64,000 nucleotides of DNA from Conchocele bisecta (GCA_029237695.1 CM055273.1:55231968-55295967), one strand, 5' to 3'; positions 29,016 through 40,487 are shown, counted from the stretch's first letter. Numbers and translations: made by a program. The notes: generated from the sequence alone by a model not told the origin.

Positions 29016-29492
29016 TTTATCCCGTCAACACAGTGCGTATGTGCCGTGAAACACGGTGTCGTGAAACATTTTTGATATCCAGTCAATACAATGTTTGCAT
29101 TTTACAGCCATTTGTAGGTGTTGACGGGATAAATAGAACAGTAGGTTAGTGCCGTGAATGGGAATAAATATCTGGCGCGGCACGGAAACGGGATGTGCTC
29201 GGCAGAGCCTCGCCCATCCCGTTTCCTGAGCCTTGCCACATATGTTTTCCCATTCACGGCACTAACCTACTATTCTCTATCTATTTTCCTTATTTCTGAA
29301 CCAAAGTATATGTTGTGACCACTCATTTGAACCGTCTCGGCGAGACGGTTCAAGACCACTCATTTGAACCGTCTCGGCGAGACGGTTCAAATGAGTGGTC
29401 ACAACATATACTTCTGATGAGAAATAAAGAAATTCTTGAGCCTTGCCGGATATGTTTTCCCATTCACGGCACTAACCTACTATTCTCTATTT
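29016..29492 (+). mobile_element. Composite palindromic element, copy 5, forward
   Basis: Complete a-b-c-half b order. The centre of module c is duplicated (GACCACTCATTTGAACCGTC appears twice in direct orientation around the inverted arm), probably by slippage in the hairpin. Lies in decarboxylase intron 1. Confidence 0.82.
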
Positions 29493-29569
29493 ATTTTTAA
29501 AAATGTATTATTACTTTTGTTCCTTATTAAATAGAAAACAAATGATAAAACAAAACTAATTTAAAAATT

Positions 29570-29800
29570 CACTTATTAGAGCTGCAAAAAGTAAACACTG
29601 TTTGCTTTTTGCAGCTCAACTAAGTAAATGTTCAACTTTATTACAACATGTTCACTACTCAATTTGAAAATCAATACGTATTTTCGCATTGATGTGAGTA
29701 TTTTGTACTCTCACATTTGATCAATGCGTATTCTGCTAACTAAAATAAGTGCGTAAAATACGCTAATACGCATCTTATCTGGAGCTCTTTCAGGTAACCT
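29570..29800. repeat. Palindrome and MITE end near decarboxylase exon 1
   Basis: AGCTGCAAAAAGTAAAC and its complement form a hairpin at 29580-29615. ATACGCATCTTATCTGGAGC at 29767-29787 matches the right end of the CCAGATAAG MITE family. Confidence 0.45.
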
Positions 29801-29815
29801 TCCAACGAGCCATAC

Positions 29816-29932
29816 CTTCATGTAGCCCGGCTGTACCCTGTGCACAACCTCCCGCTCCCGGATATTCTCCACATAGTCGGCGATGTAGTCCACCATTTGG
29901 CGCCCATATTTGCGGAATTCATCGGCGTTCAT
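29816..29932 (-). CDS. Decarboxylase exon 1 (start codon exon)
   Basis: 39 codons from ATG at 29932 to PGYMK, then donor GTATGG. The sequence MNADEFRKYGRQMVDYIADY is typical of the family N-terminus. Phase 0 end. A MITE end (CTTATCTGGAGCTCTTT) lies just downstream at 29772. Confidence 0.88.
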
Positions 29933-31330
29933 GGTTTAACCTGCATAATGATAGTATATGTTAGATACATCTTTGTCGGGGCATGGTGTCTGTACTAAAT
30001 CTGTATTTACGTACATTTTATTCCAAGAAACTCAACATTCTCAACATATACAACTGACTGGACAGTGCTAAATGTGAAAGATATCAAATTAGATGAATAT
30101 TATGTAGCATAGCAATAAACATATGTATGTTAGTAATATGAAATAGGCACTACCTATGACGGACGACGTTAGTATATGAAACTAAATTTACCAATTGATA
30201 GCTTTACCATGATGTTAGTATGCTATAAACAGTACCGTAGTCTATTGTAGTATTGCAGAACTACTTCCCGCAACTACCATGGTGTTACAACTTCTCTATT
30301 ATAATTAAATGGTGTCATTGTCGCACTTCTCTTATTTGAACCAGTGATACAATTTAGATATTTCCGTTTCATATATAGTACATTAATAGCCTAGGCATAG
30401 TGGAGCGCGTGGTCGAGCGGTCTGAGGTGTCGGTCTGCTGATCTTACGATCGTGGGTTCGAGCCTCGCATGCGTTGTGTCCTTGATCCACTCTGCTTCAG
30501 CCCACCCAGATGTAAATGGCTAAATACCAGGAACATCGATTGTATTTGATTGTGTTTGATTGTATGTACATGTACTTATGAATAAGAATATGATCCACTA
30601 GTGATAAGCCTCAGTATTGAGGGTATACCAGTATTATGAGTATACTGGCAAAAGCAAAGCATAATAGAAACTGTATTAGTACATTTACGATCATTTTAGG
30701 AAAAAATAACAAGGCTAAGAATCTTCAGTGATATTATTCCCAATTTTCGCAATCTCAATCGTCATTGAGCACGACTGTCACTTCGAGAGTTATACACATT
30801 TTGCCCATTTTTGGTATGAATTGTGTTAAGTTTTACATTTACTTTTTTGGATTAACCCAGTGCTGTGTCAGATGTGTTTGTATCCTGGACTACAGCAACA
30901 GGTGCACTAGACGCACACTTGCAATGCATACTTTGTTCTGGTAGTCGTGTTCCCCAATTATCCCGGATCGCTTGACTATGTCTTATATTTTTAAACTCAC
31001 ATCAGCGAAGTTAAGTGCAGCGTGGCGGCTATAGAAATTCTCCAGGTGTGTCCTTCCAGTGATGCTATTATTTTCTCGATCCCTGGTGGTCTTTGAGCAC
31101 ATTTTGACCATTTTTCGTATTAGTTTTGTCCTTTTTACATACAGCTTCACTTAAGCTGTCGGTAAGAGGTACTTGTGTCATGAACTGTGAATACAGCACA
31201 GGCCGTGACACAACCGAGCAGGCGCAATAAAACAGCAGTTACAATGCATACTTGTTTCTGTTAGTCATGTCCACAGAGTATCATGGATCGCTTGACTTTG
31301 TCTTGTAAACAAAATCACAACATGTGCGCT
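29933..31330. repeat. Gene-free region upstream of the decarboxylase, with a SINE and a diverged 300-base duplication
   Basis: No coding exon recognised; the decarboxylase promoter should lie just above 29932, but no TATA or initiator is convincing. Two diverged copies of a roughly 300-base segment occupy about 30720-31000 and 31020-31300 (shared GGATCGCTTGACT and GCATACTT blocks). Confidence 0.4.
30398..30545 (+). repeat. tRNA-derived SINE
   Basis: A-box-like GTGGTCGAGCGGTCTGAGG and B-box GGTTCGAGCC (30455-30464) are spaced as in a tRNA; a CTGCTTCAGCCCACCCAG body follows, as in other invertebrate SINEs. No complete cloverleaf acceptor stem, so it is not a tRNA gene. Confidence 0.6.
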
Positions 31331-31399
31331 TTCTATCCAATGATATTGAGAGAGATATAGTGTGCTTCTATCTAACAATGTTGAAATATAGAGAGAAAA

Positions 31400-31645
31400 A
31401 ATATTATGGTTTCTATCTAATAATGTTGAGAGAAAGTGGGTGGGGTGCAGGGGAGAGATATATTGTGGTTTCTAGGTAATGATAGAGAATGAGACACACA
31501 GAGAGACATAGACAGACAGAGAGCGAGATAGAGAGAGACATACATACAGACAGACGGACATACAGATATAAAGATAGAGAGAGAGAACGACAGAAATATA
31601 GAGAGAGGGACAGATAGGGAGAGAGACAGACAGAGAGAGTCAGAC

Positions 31646-31686
<41 letters not shown>

Positions 31687-31721
31687 CGAGAGACATGGAT
31701 GTGGGAGAGAGTGAAAGAGAT

Positions 31722-31756
<35 letters not shown>

Positions 31757-31800
31757 GACAGACAGACAGACAGACAGAGACATGGGTGTGGGAGAGAGAA
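31400..31800. repeat. GA / GACA microsatellite
   Basis: From about 31480 to 31795 the plus strand is almost purely GAGA and GACAGACA. The long Ser/Leu/Cys frames on the other strand are repeat artefacts. Confidence 0.9.
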
Positions 31801-33850
31801 AGGTGTTAAAATAAATACGGAATAATGAAACTCCATTTCGTTGCAAATTGTTTTTCTTTTTTTTCACATAAAATATTCCAATGCGCATTTAAGGCATTTC
31901 TACTCCGATCATTTAAAACGCATATGTTCAAGCGTCTCTCGGGGGACTTTAGTCTTCCTAACGACAGCACAATTTTTAAATGCAGTAACTTCGTAAGCTA
32001 TATTATGTATACTTTCCGATGTTATCTACATTTTGTTTTAGAAGCAGTTGTCCCTTCGGGCCAAATTATTCGTCGCCCGTATTAGTAATAACAAGTGTCG
32101 TAAAAACACCTCCTGCTTGGTTTATCGGTTTACGGTAAAACAAATTTTACACTTTCAATCATATGTTCAACCTAGTTTCACTGAATGGTAAGTTTTCATA
32201 TACGCGTAACATAAAGCGGGCGACAAAGAGTCGCCCGTATAAACATTCATATTATGTTAAATGATGTAAATCACGAGCAAAACTCAAGGTAATATGAATG
32301 GGATTCAGAAGAAAGAAAGTTGCTTATGTGAATCTGTCTCCCGATGGGTGATAAGTCAATGTAACGGAGTGAACATGGATGGATTGAGTGAACCAGTCTA
32401 TGGATAACTGGTCCACTCATTCGAATACTAATTACATCATGTGCATGTGTGCGCTCAATCCAACTGTCGGCTAGTGGGACGTCCTATCCAACGCCATAGC
32501 TGTGCTTAGTCAAGTGATGATAGATTAGCAATATAATATGCACATGTAGTTCCCTTACAACAATACAGACAATATATCCGGGTATGGAAGTTCTTCGAGC
32601 CAATTCCCACCCTTAAATGTAAGAGAAAAAAACAATACAGACATATTATAACGGTTGCAATCTGTGCTTATCCAGATGATCCGGTTCGTAATGATATGTA
32701 CATGTATGTTAGTAGAGCAAACCAATATATATTTACAGCAGTGCTGACAAAAACTGCACGAGATGATTCCCAAATATGTTATCAATGTGGCCCATAAGTC
32801 TTGGGAAATCAGACGTTGTATATTCATTTGACGGAAACACCCACACTGGTCTATGATGTCTTTGGAACGTCTGACACTAATTAGTAGTGACGTGCTCATT
32901 ATATAATGTGTTGTCTGGTACGATATTGAGATCACAATGCATTGCGCAGTATACAGTGGGAACAGCGTGTAAGTGCACACACGAACGAACACGACAGGTT
33001 GGTTCCAACCTGTCGTGTTCGTTCGTGTGTGCACTTACACGCTGACCCCACTGTACATGCAATATACAGTAGCACGAACATATGTATTCACGTATGAGTT
33101 ATACATTCGATATCATGTGACCCGGTCACATTCACGAAACCATTTCCTTGAAACCAATGGCGCATCAAAAAACCATGTGCGCATGCGCATACGTATTGAA
33201 ATATCACATACATATATTATACATTAATGTTCTACTACGCGTCAGAATTATTATCATGGCCATAGACAAAGGTTTTCTAGGAAAATAAATCAAACGTTAT
33301 AGGCGTATTACATAATAGTCGTGTACTATAAAAAATGTTGATGGACATACGTCAACTGAATGTTAAGTTTCTAATACTAGTATGTGATAGTATACAATAA
33401 GTATCACATTCATTGGAATACGAATTCCTTCGAACATCTGGCTTATAAAATAAACTCAAATGTACGTACACAGACAGACATACAGAACACGTAACCCGAA
33501 ATTGTCATGTCAAGTGTGCATTTCTAGCCTTGGAATCAATTGTACCTGCAATAATTCCAGCAGAAAAATACTGACAAACATTGTAGATCATGAAGAGATG
33601 GCGTGTTTCACGACGGCTCTTCTGGAGCTACAGTGTTTGCACCGGTTGGCTTTATAGCATATGGGGTTTGAAAGGGCTAAGAGACAATTTGGGACGTATA
33701 TAAGAATTCAATCCGAAATTATAAATATCCTACCAGGGAACATCAGGTCCGGTTCGTGTTGATCCACTGAGAAACTCGCGGCATGTGAAGTACTGATACC
33801 GTGCTGGAACATATGCATGCACACAGACAGTGTGTCGTTTCCCAAACCCA
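31801..33850. other. Gene-free AT-rich stretch with one strong palindrome
   Basis: No gene recognised. A 102-base near-perfect palindrome lies at 32953-33054. A GGAATTGGCTCGAA/GGGTATGGAAG block at 32578-32622 recurs at 44.37 and 48.68 kb, marking a dispersed repeat. Nothing else nameable. Confidence 0.4.
32953..33054. repeat. Near-perfect 102-base palindrome
   Basis: ACAGTGGGAACAGCGTGTAA runs inward to CGACAGGTTGGTTCCAACCTGTCG and back. Only a few mismatches. Confidence 0.75.
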
Positions 33851-33856
33851 GTGACC

Positions 33857-34318
33857 TATAGTCTGTTTCACGAAAGCTGCCCAAATTTTACGGCCATATA
33901 AACAATTCAAAAACCATATTTTTTTCGATAATATTAAATTAAAGGAAAATTTAAGAATGAGCCTTCTTTTTATTTCGTGAAATTTGGTCAAATATTGATT
34001 CTGGACCGATTTTTAAAATTTAACTTTTGTTTTCTTAGTTAGATCATTTCCAAGCTACCTAGCTAGGTTTCGGAGTCAATTTCCAAAGAAAATCGTGTTT
34101 TGACTCCTCCCACAACTCCTCTACCTTTTTCCCCCGTGTTAAATTCCCATAGACAAATCAATTTTTCGTAATAAAACCAATATTTGACCAAATTTAACGA
34201 AATAAAAAGAAGGCACATTCTTAAATTTTCTTTTTATTTAATATTATCGAAAAAAATATTGTTTTTGAATTGTTTATATGGCCGTAATATTTGGGCAGCT
34301 TTCGTGAAACAGACAGTA
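33857..34318. mobile_element. Long inverted-repeat MITE with CTGTTTCACGAAAG ends
   Basis: Ends AGTCTGTTTCACGAAAGCTG and CAGCTTTCGTGAAACAGACA; arms of about 150 bases are nearly identical (GCCATATAAACAATTC, AAATTTAAGAATG, TTTCGTGAAATTTGGTC). The centre is unique. Separated left and right arms of another copy occur at 54.2 and 59.3 kb. Confidence 0.78.
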
Positions 34319-34814
34319 ATGTACTTTAACATATATGTGGCTCGTCGTGACAAGAAAAAAAGGCGAAGTTACTCTACGACCAACGCGGCTCCAGATTTAC
34401 AAATGCATGATTACGGAATGGTCTCTTGTTACACTGGTCAGCATCATCAGTTGATCCTTGATTCTTTATCATTAACTTGTTTATTCACTTTTAAATACAA
34501 CATGTACGAATAGGTAAATAGCTGACCATTCATGGAGATTCTAACCACAGGTGACTGAAAACATCGCATATCAGTAGCGTTTCTAGTATAACTACATACT
34601 AACTGTGTTTTTTTCTGGTACCAGATAAAAATACATTTAGTTATTATGTAGTTGTAATAAAATGATACTGATATGCTATGTTTCAGTCATGTAACGAACA
34701 TGTCCGATCTGTGGCACATTTCGAGAGTGCGTTAGCCCATTTCCCGATGAAACCTCACACCACAGCCCCGAATCGTGTTCGGATGGTCTAGAGTTCTCCA
34801 TTGGGCAACAGCAC

Positions 34815-35460
34815 CAGTAGCCTATTTCACCAACATTGCAAAGTATACTTTTCTAGCAAAGCATACTTTGAGGGAGTAATCATTTATTTTTCCTGAAATG
34901 CATTATTTCATATAGAACTAACGACTGCATATATTTGATGATAAAAAGTATGCAGAATTATTATACAGAATTTATTACATTATCGCAGCCAAAATGGCTG
35001 TGATAATGTAATAAATTCAGTATAAAATAAAAAATAATAAATTTGTCCTTAGATTGAAAATTTCTCCCTCAAAGTATACATTGCAATGATTCCAGCACAA
35101 AAATATTTACACAATTCCCTAACATTTGATTGGCCCATAGCAAGTCTCTGTCCAAAATGTATATCCCAGTAAACTCCCATGCCGAACTACTTTCCGTAGC
35201 CGTCAGGCGCAGTTAAAATTCTTAAGAAAACGGAAAATAAACACATTTTCTTGATGAATTTATTTAAAATGCTGGAATTATAAGGAATGAATGGCATTTT
35301 TGTGGAATTTATCGGGGATATAAACTTGGAAAAGTCGCGGGAATACTGGACGAGGCCTTCCGGCCTTCGTCCAGTATTCCCGCGACTTTTCCAAGTTTAT
35401 ACCCCGATAAATTCCACAAAAAGGCCACCATTCCTATAATGTTGATGAAATAGGCTACAG
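34815..35460. mobile_element. Harbinger-like MITE, copy 3, with nested family B MITE
   Basis: CAG flanks both sides. The MITE matches the copies at 21.7 and 23.5 kb, but a family B element (about 35093-35440, inverted, with the CGGCCTTCGTCCAGTATTCC hairpin) is inserted just before its right end, with AATG repeated at the junctions. Confidence 0.75.
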
Positions 35461-35779
35461 GAGTTCAACATTCCTGTCGATTCTAACAAATCATGTCATA
35501 TACGTAGCTATTTCGAGAGTGTGGCAGAACATATAACATATATGTTCCAACCAGACACAAATTCACCAGAAACTGTGAAGTCAATTGGATACAACTTGAG
35601 ATAATGGGTGCTAAACAGTTGCATATACATGTCTACTTTACTGTGGATAACTCGGGACATCCTCCGACGTGCCATCCCCAAACGGAATAAACAATACTGC
35701 GACACAGGAACACAGGCACCCAAGCAAATAGGCATTGCACATCAAACAATGAAAAGAGATAATAAACAATTGTTGCCCT

Positions 35780-36470
35780 TAGCCTTTTAAGGAAACACGG
35801 TTATCGCCCCTGATATCAAAAGTGACAATTCACATTTGTTTTAAAACACATAATAATGCCAATTAACACCTCCGGTAATGGTAAATGAGTGTTTATCTTG
35901 CCCGAAAAAATGTAATATCTAAAGAATGGACAAAAACAACTACATGGACGTGTCCCTATATTACAGCCTGGGATGTGGGACTCCAGGTTTAAAGGTACAT
36001 GTACAAAATGTTCGATATAGGAATTACATAAGTGTATAATTGAGTCACTATTCCACCAGTTTTAAAATATACGAGTGCCCGCGATACAGATAAAATCATT
36101 TAGTAATATTTATTTTACTGACGCGCTGTGGTATCAGACTATTTTCATATGCAAATGAGATATGATATTTTTTAATTATTTATACTAATTAAATGTGAAA
36201 AAAAATAGTTTCGACAGATTGTAAAGTATGAGCATTGCACATCAAAAGATAAATACAGATAATAAATAGTAATGGCCGTTAACAATTTAATGAAACACGG
36301 TTATCGCCCCTGATATCAGTGTGGAAATTTACATCTGATATAAAATGTATAATAATGCCAATAAATACGTGGGGTAATGGTGAATGAATGTTTGTTTTGC
36401 CAGAAAATGTCTCAGACGATGTTATGAGATAAAGAACAGTCTGTGCCTACTGAGTGGGCATATACCTTTA
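35780..36470. repeat. Repeat family C, copy 2 (partly duplicated)
   Basis: The blocks AGGAAACACGGTTATCGCCC and GCACATCAAA occur twice (35702-35900 and 36236-36420), with CTACTGAGTGGGCATATACC at the right end. Probably two overlapping or nested copies. Confidence 0.55.
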
Positions 36471-36527
36471 AGGCCGCTTTTTATCGTGGCAGGTCATTGT
36501 TACCAATTCCAAAACCCCACATATTCA

Positions 36528-36620
36528 TACGCAGTGATTAGGTCGTATTGACAGGATATCAAAAATGTTTCACGGCACCGTGTTTCACGGCACATACGCA
36601 CTGTGTTGACGGGATAAAAT
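36528..36620 (-). repeat. Composite element fragment: module a only
   Basis: TACGCAGTGATTAGGTCGTA to GTGTTGACGGGATAAAA, the long form of module a, truncated at its left side. Confidence 0.7.
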
Positions 36621-36647
36621 ACTATTATTGGATGAGAAACTTGGAAC

Positions 36648-36865
36648 CGTTTCACTAAAATGTTCGTAAGTGCAAATTTATAATAGTCTGTAAATTTCCC
36701 ATTAACAATGTTTTCTTGTAAACAATTATTGGATTTACATTTATTGAGCATAGGCTGCATATGCAGCCTATGCTCAATAAATGTAAATCCATCAATTGAC
36801 ATTTCCAAACGATCCTAAATTTGCACTTTCGAACATTTTAGTCGTACGATGTTTAGTGAAACGGC
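36648..36865. repeat. Inverted-repeat MITE with CCGTTTCACTAAA ends
   Basis: GGAACCGTTTCACTAAAATG and TTTAGTGAAACGGCC enclose a strong central palindrome AGCATAGGCTGCATATGCAG-type at 36747-36775. Confidence 0.6.
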
Positions 36866-36949
36866 CGCCAGACCCTTACGGCATATGTATCCAACATATA
36901 TCACGTTATTAATGCACTTATGCAATTAATTACACCACCGCCTGCGCTA

Positions 36950-37915
36950 ATATTGCCAATTTGTAGGGGGGGGGAACATATCATGCCTCATTTGCATATG
37001 AAAATAGCCCGATACCGCCGCACGTCACTATCAGTAAATAAATATTACTAAATGATTATATCTGTAAAGCGGGCACTCGTAATTTTTAAAACTGGTGGAA
37101 TAGCGACACAATTATACACTTATTTAATTCCTATAAAAACATTTTGTGCCTAGGCTGAGTGGGCATGTAGTAAACAGGGTAAAGCCAGATCAGAATATGA
37201 CGTCGGCACAGTTTTCTAATCCTGTTCTCAATTGTATGTATATATATATCACTTGCCACAACTTGAAATAAATATTGTTTAAACTAAATGATTATATCTG
37301 TATAGCGGGCACTCGTGTTTGTGTAGAACGTGTGGAATAGTGACACAAGTATACACTTATTTAATTCCCATAAATGACAGTTTGTGCCTACTGAGTGGGC
37401 ATGTACCTTTAAAGGTACATGCACACTCAGTAGGCACAAACTGTTCTTTATAGGAATTAAACAAGTGTATAATTATGTCACTATTCCACCAGTTCTAAAG
37501 ATTACGAGTGGCCGCTATACAGGTATAATCATTTAGTAATATTTATTTTACTGATAGTGACGCGCGTTGGAATCAGACTATTTTCATATGCAAGTGAGGC
37601 ATGATATTTTTTAATTATTTATACTAATTAAATGCGTCACCTGAAAAAAATAATATATTCGACAGATTATAAAGTATGATCATTGCACATCAAAATTAAA
37701 TACAGAGTATAAATAGTAATGTCCGTTAACATTTTAAGGAAACACGGTTATCGCCCCTGATAGAAGTGTGATATAAAATGTATAATAATGCCAATCAAAC
37801 CGTGGTGTATTGGTGAATGAATGTTTGTTTTGCCAGAAAATGTCTCAGATTATGTCTCTGATATAAAGAACGGTTTGTGTCTACTGAGTGGGCATGTACC
37901 TTTAAAATACGTTTC
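36950..37915. repeat. Repeat family C, copies 3 and 4
   Basis: An inverted partial copy lies at about 36980-37170. A complete one spans 37404-37910, from GGTACATGCACACTCAGTAG to CTACTGAGTGGGCATGTACC, so the ends are inverted repeats. No protein. Confidence 0.65.
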
Positions 37916-38310
37916 TTGTGGACATGCACGACGTTAGATTGGCAGAGCGGCGACCAGTGTAGACTCTGATCAGAATCTACGCTGGTCGCATTGGTGTGTT
38001 GGATCATTTTCTCAGTCGTGGGATTACAATTCACTTAGCGAACGAATAAATTGCTAATGGATATGGTGGCTTATTGGCTTATTCCGTCCATCGCCATTTC
38101 GCGATTTCGCATTTTGCACACATGAAATTGACATGATTTCGAGTTGTTGACTTTTGGCCTTGTAAAAGGCGCAAAATGTCGCGTTTTCACCTTTTCGCTC
38201 TTTTGAAATTCAGACTTTTTCGACTTTTCGAAAATAAACGTAAATTTCATTGTCGTATACTGTTAGAGGGCAATATAGTTGCATACCGGTCCGGGACTTG
38301 ACGTCCTGCA

Positions 38311-38549
38311 GTGAAACATTTTTGATATCCTGTCAATACGACCTAATCACTGCGTATGGATATGTGCGGTGGCCGGGGTTATTTTTATTGCATTTTAAAG
38401 CCATTTGTAGGTGTTTACGTGATAAATAGAATAGTAGGTAAGTGCCGTGAGTGGGAAATATATCTGGCTCGGCAGCCTCGCTCATCCCGTTTCCTAAGCC
38501 TTGCCAGATATGTTTTCCCATTCACGGCACTAACCAACTATTCTCTATT
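38311..38549 (+). repeat. Composite element fragment: long module a plus b, diverged
   Basis: GTGAAACATTTTTGATATCC to GCACTAACCAACTATTCTCT; several arm bases are lost in b. Confidence 0.7.
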
Positions 38550-38681
38550 TCTATGAAATACATATAGGCGTCAATTTTAGAATGTGTCCAAATTCCGATT
38601 TGTTTTGAAGTTGTCTGGCATACTAATATTTAATTAGTAAATGAATTGTGAACACCGTGAGTCTTCGTCTGACTGTGTGAT

Positions 38682-38988
38682 AGAGAATAGTAGGTTAGTG
38701 CCGTGAATGGGAAAAATATCTGGGAAGGCTTGGGAAACGGGATGGGCGAGGCTCTGTCGAGCAGATCCCGTTTCCGTGCCGCGCCATATATTGTTTCCCA
38801 TTCACGGCACTAACCTACTATTCTATTTATCCCGTCAACACCTACAAATGGCTTTTAAATGCAAAAACAAAATAACCCCAGTCACCGCACATATTCATAC
38901 GCAGTGATTAGGTAGTATTGACAGGATATCAAAAATGTTTCACGGCACCGTGTTTCACGACACATACACACTGTGTTTGACGGGATAA
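38682..38988 (-). mobile_element. Composite palindromic element, copy (b plus long a), reverse
   Basis: TAGAGAATAGTAGGTTAGTG to GTTTGACGGGATAAA. Same content as the 20.7 kb copy in opposite orientation. Confidence 0.78.
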
Positions 38989-39154
38989 ATGTGCATCCGG
39001 ATCGGTGACGCTGTAAACCCAGTTCACATGTCACGTCATACGGATTCGTTTGTCAAACGCTATCTATGTAAGATATATAAAATGTGAGAAAACGTTGAAT
39101 CTGTTATATGAATACAAAATAAAGAAATAATAATGAGTCCGAGGCTCGAAGTCG

Positions 39155-39222
39155 CACAAAAGGAACACGGCTCGAATACATGTACATTTAACGAGCGTTC
39201 TACCATCTGAGCTATGGGCACA
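39155..39222 (-). repeat. tRNA-like sequence (SINE head or tRNA pseudogene)
   Basis: On the minus strand ATAGCTCAGATGGTAGAACG is an A-box/D-arm and TATTCGAGCC a B-box. The anticodon arm is not well formed (CTCGTTAAATGTAC), so a functional tRNA is unlikely. Confidence 0.5.
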
Positions 39223-39227
39223 CTAAT

Positions 39228-39785
39228 CAAGGTGCATGATCACGTGGTTACCACAACAACAAAAATGTCTGAAAATGTTGAAAGCGCGCCCACTCCAAAG
39301 AAAATATTATTTGATATTGTCCTTAATATGCAACTGATTTTCAGATTTTTATGAAATATGGCGCAGCACACGCGTCTTCATGATCTGTATTTTGGTGGTC
39401 TCGGGGCTTCGGCACATACGTATGTCGTTTTTGTGAAAAATAGATTCCGTGTCAGCATTGACAGTAAACACGGAAATCGATTATTCGCAAAAACATCCGA
39501 AGTTTGGGCCAAAGTACCGAGACCACCAAATGCAGCTTAACAAGACGCGCTTGATGCGCCTTATTTCATTAAAATCCGTTACATAATACGAACCTCTGGA
39601 AGTTTCAGCAATTGTTTGTGCTGTTGTAACCACGTGATTGGCCAAAGTACCGAGACCACCAAATGCAGCTTAACAAGACGCGCTTGATGCGCCTTATTTC
39701 ATTAAAATCCGTTACATAATACGAACCTCTGGAAGTTTCAGCAATTGTTTGTGCTGTTGTAACCACGTGATCATGCACCTTCATA
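39228..39785. mobile_element. Inverted-repeat element with a 133-base tandem duplication
   Basis: Ends AAGGTGCATGATCACGTGGT and ACCACGTGATCATGCACCTT. The right part contains two perfect-looking tandem copies of a segment from GGCCAAAGTACCGAGACCAC to AACCACGTGATTGG (39507-39640 and 39641-39774). A 60-codon ORF at 39358-39540 is of doubtful value. Confidence 0.65.
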
Positions 39786-39887
39786 AGGTTTGTGCTGGGC
39801 ATTCAAAATAAACTATCGAACGTTTTACGTTTAAAAATATGGCATTTATTGTGATTTTCAATCGTCTATTTCACCAGTCAGCCACAG

Positions 39888-40013
39888 GTTGAAGTAACAT
39901 GTAAATGAAGAAAAACAAATATATTTTTTACCCATTTTTGTTTTCTTCATTTATTGATGCTTTTAGGCATATTTAATGTATTTATAGACCTCGGTCCGTT
40001 ACTTCAACCTGTG
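39888..40013. mobile_element. MITE with ACAGGTTGAAGTAAC ends, copy 1
   Basis: Left end ACAGGTTGAAGTAAC, right end GTTACTTCAACCTGTG. CAGTCAGCC lies on both sides, an 8-9 base target duplication. Non-coding. Confidence 0.78.
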
Positions 40014-40228
40014 CAGTCAGCCAGTTGGTAATTTAAATTATATCCGCTATCCGGAGCATATATTTTCAAGCTCTAAAATGCTCTAGATAATTAAGGCGTC
40101 GATTTGACCAGCTTAAATGCCTAGAAAACGGCTACATCCCGAGAAAGCTAAAATAGACATAGTCCGCTGACCCCGTGACCTTGCCAATTTATCGGTAAAC
40201 CAACAGTATCTCGTAAGTCGTACCCACA

Positions 40229-40409
40229 GGTTGAAGTAACGGACCGAGGTCTATAAATACATTAAATATGCCTAAAAGAATCAATAAATGAAGAAAAAAT
40301 AATTACCCCCTCCATCTAATCATTAAAATTATTTGTTTTCTTCATTTATTGATGCTTTTAGGCATATTTAATGTATTTATAGACCTCGGTCCGTTACTTC
40401 AACCTGTGG
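40229..40409. mobile_element. MITE with ACAGGTTGAAGTAAC ends, copy 2, beside the TRIM promoter
   Basis: Full inverted arms of about 75 bases (ACGGACCGAGGTCTATAAAT and complement). GTCGTACCC lies at both borders. Its right end is only about 20 bases upstream of the TATA box of the TRIM-type gene. Confidence 0.8.
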
Positions 40410-40417
40410 TCGTACCC

Positions 40418-40430
40418 GGTATATATATAG
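40418..40430 (+). promoter_or_regulatory. TATA box of the TRIM-type gene
   Basis: GGTATATATATAGG lies about 58 bases upstream of the ATG at 40488, a usual distance for a short leader (transcription start expected near 40450). Confidence 0.55.
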
Positions 40431-40487
40431 GTATTATCAGTTGTTACGTGACAGGCACTGTTGACTGACAATCAACATTAAAACAAA

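Larger units (their letters stand above)
17592..29932 (-). pseudogene. Aromatic L-amino acid decarboxylase family gene (AADC/HDC/TDC type), ten exons found, disrupted
   Basis: A group II PLP enzyme that decarboxylates an aromatic amino acid to a biogenic amine in the cytosol. Ten exons with GT-AG sites and matching phases encode the N-terminal two thirds: MNADEFRKYGRQMVDYIADY start, MPGVTHW junction, [39 protein letters not shown] (the Asp that pairs with the PLP ring nitrogen), NPHKW (the Lys that forms the PLP imine) and DPIYLRH. Exon 6 is interrupted by a MITE and has an in-frame TGA at about 23508, and the ring-stacking His of the family AHSSV motif is Asn (ANSSV). The C-terminal third (the HWQIPLGRRFR block onward) was not found in the window. 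Substrate cannot be told: parts look like AADC, others like HDC or TDC. I infer a pseudogene or a null allele; assembly error at the TGA is possible but does not explain the insertion. Confidence 0.85.

Noticed and set aside
31417..31888. Cys/Leu/Ser-rich frames on the minus strand
   Set aside because: Translation of GA/GACA microsatellite.
39358..39540. 60-codon ORF (AQHTRLHDLYFGGLG start) in an inverted-repeat element
   Set aside because: Short, spans inverted-repeat arm sequence, and no domain recognised.
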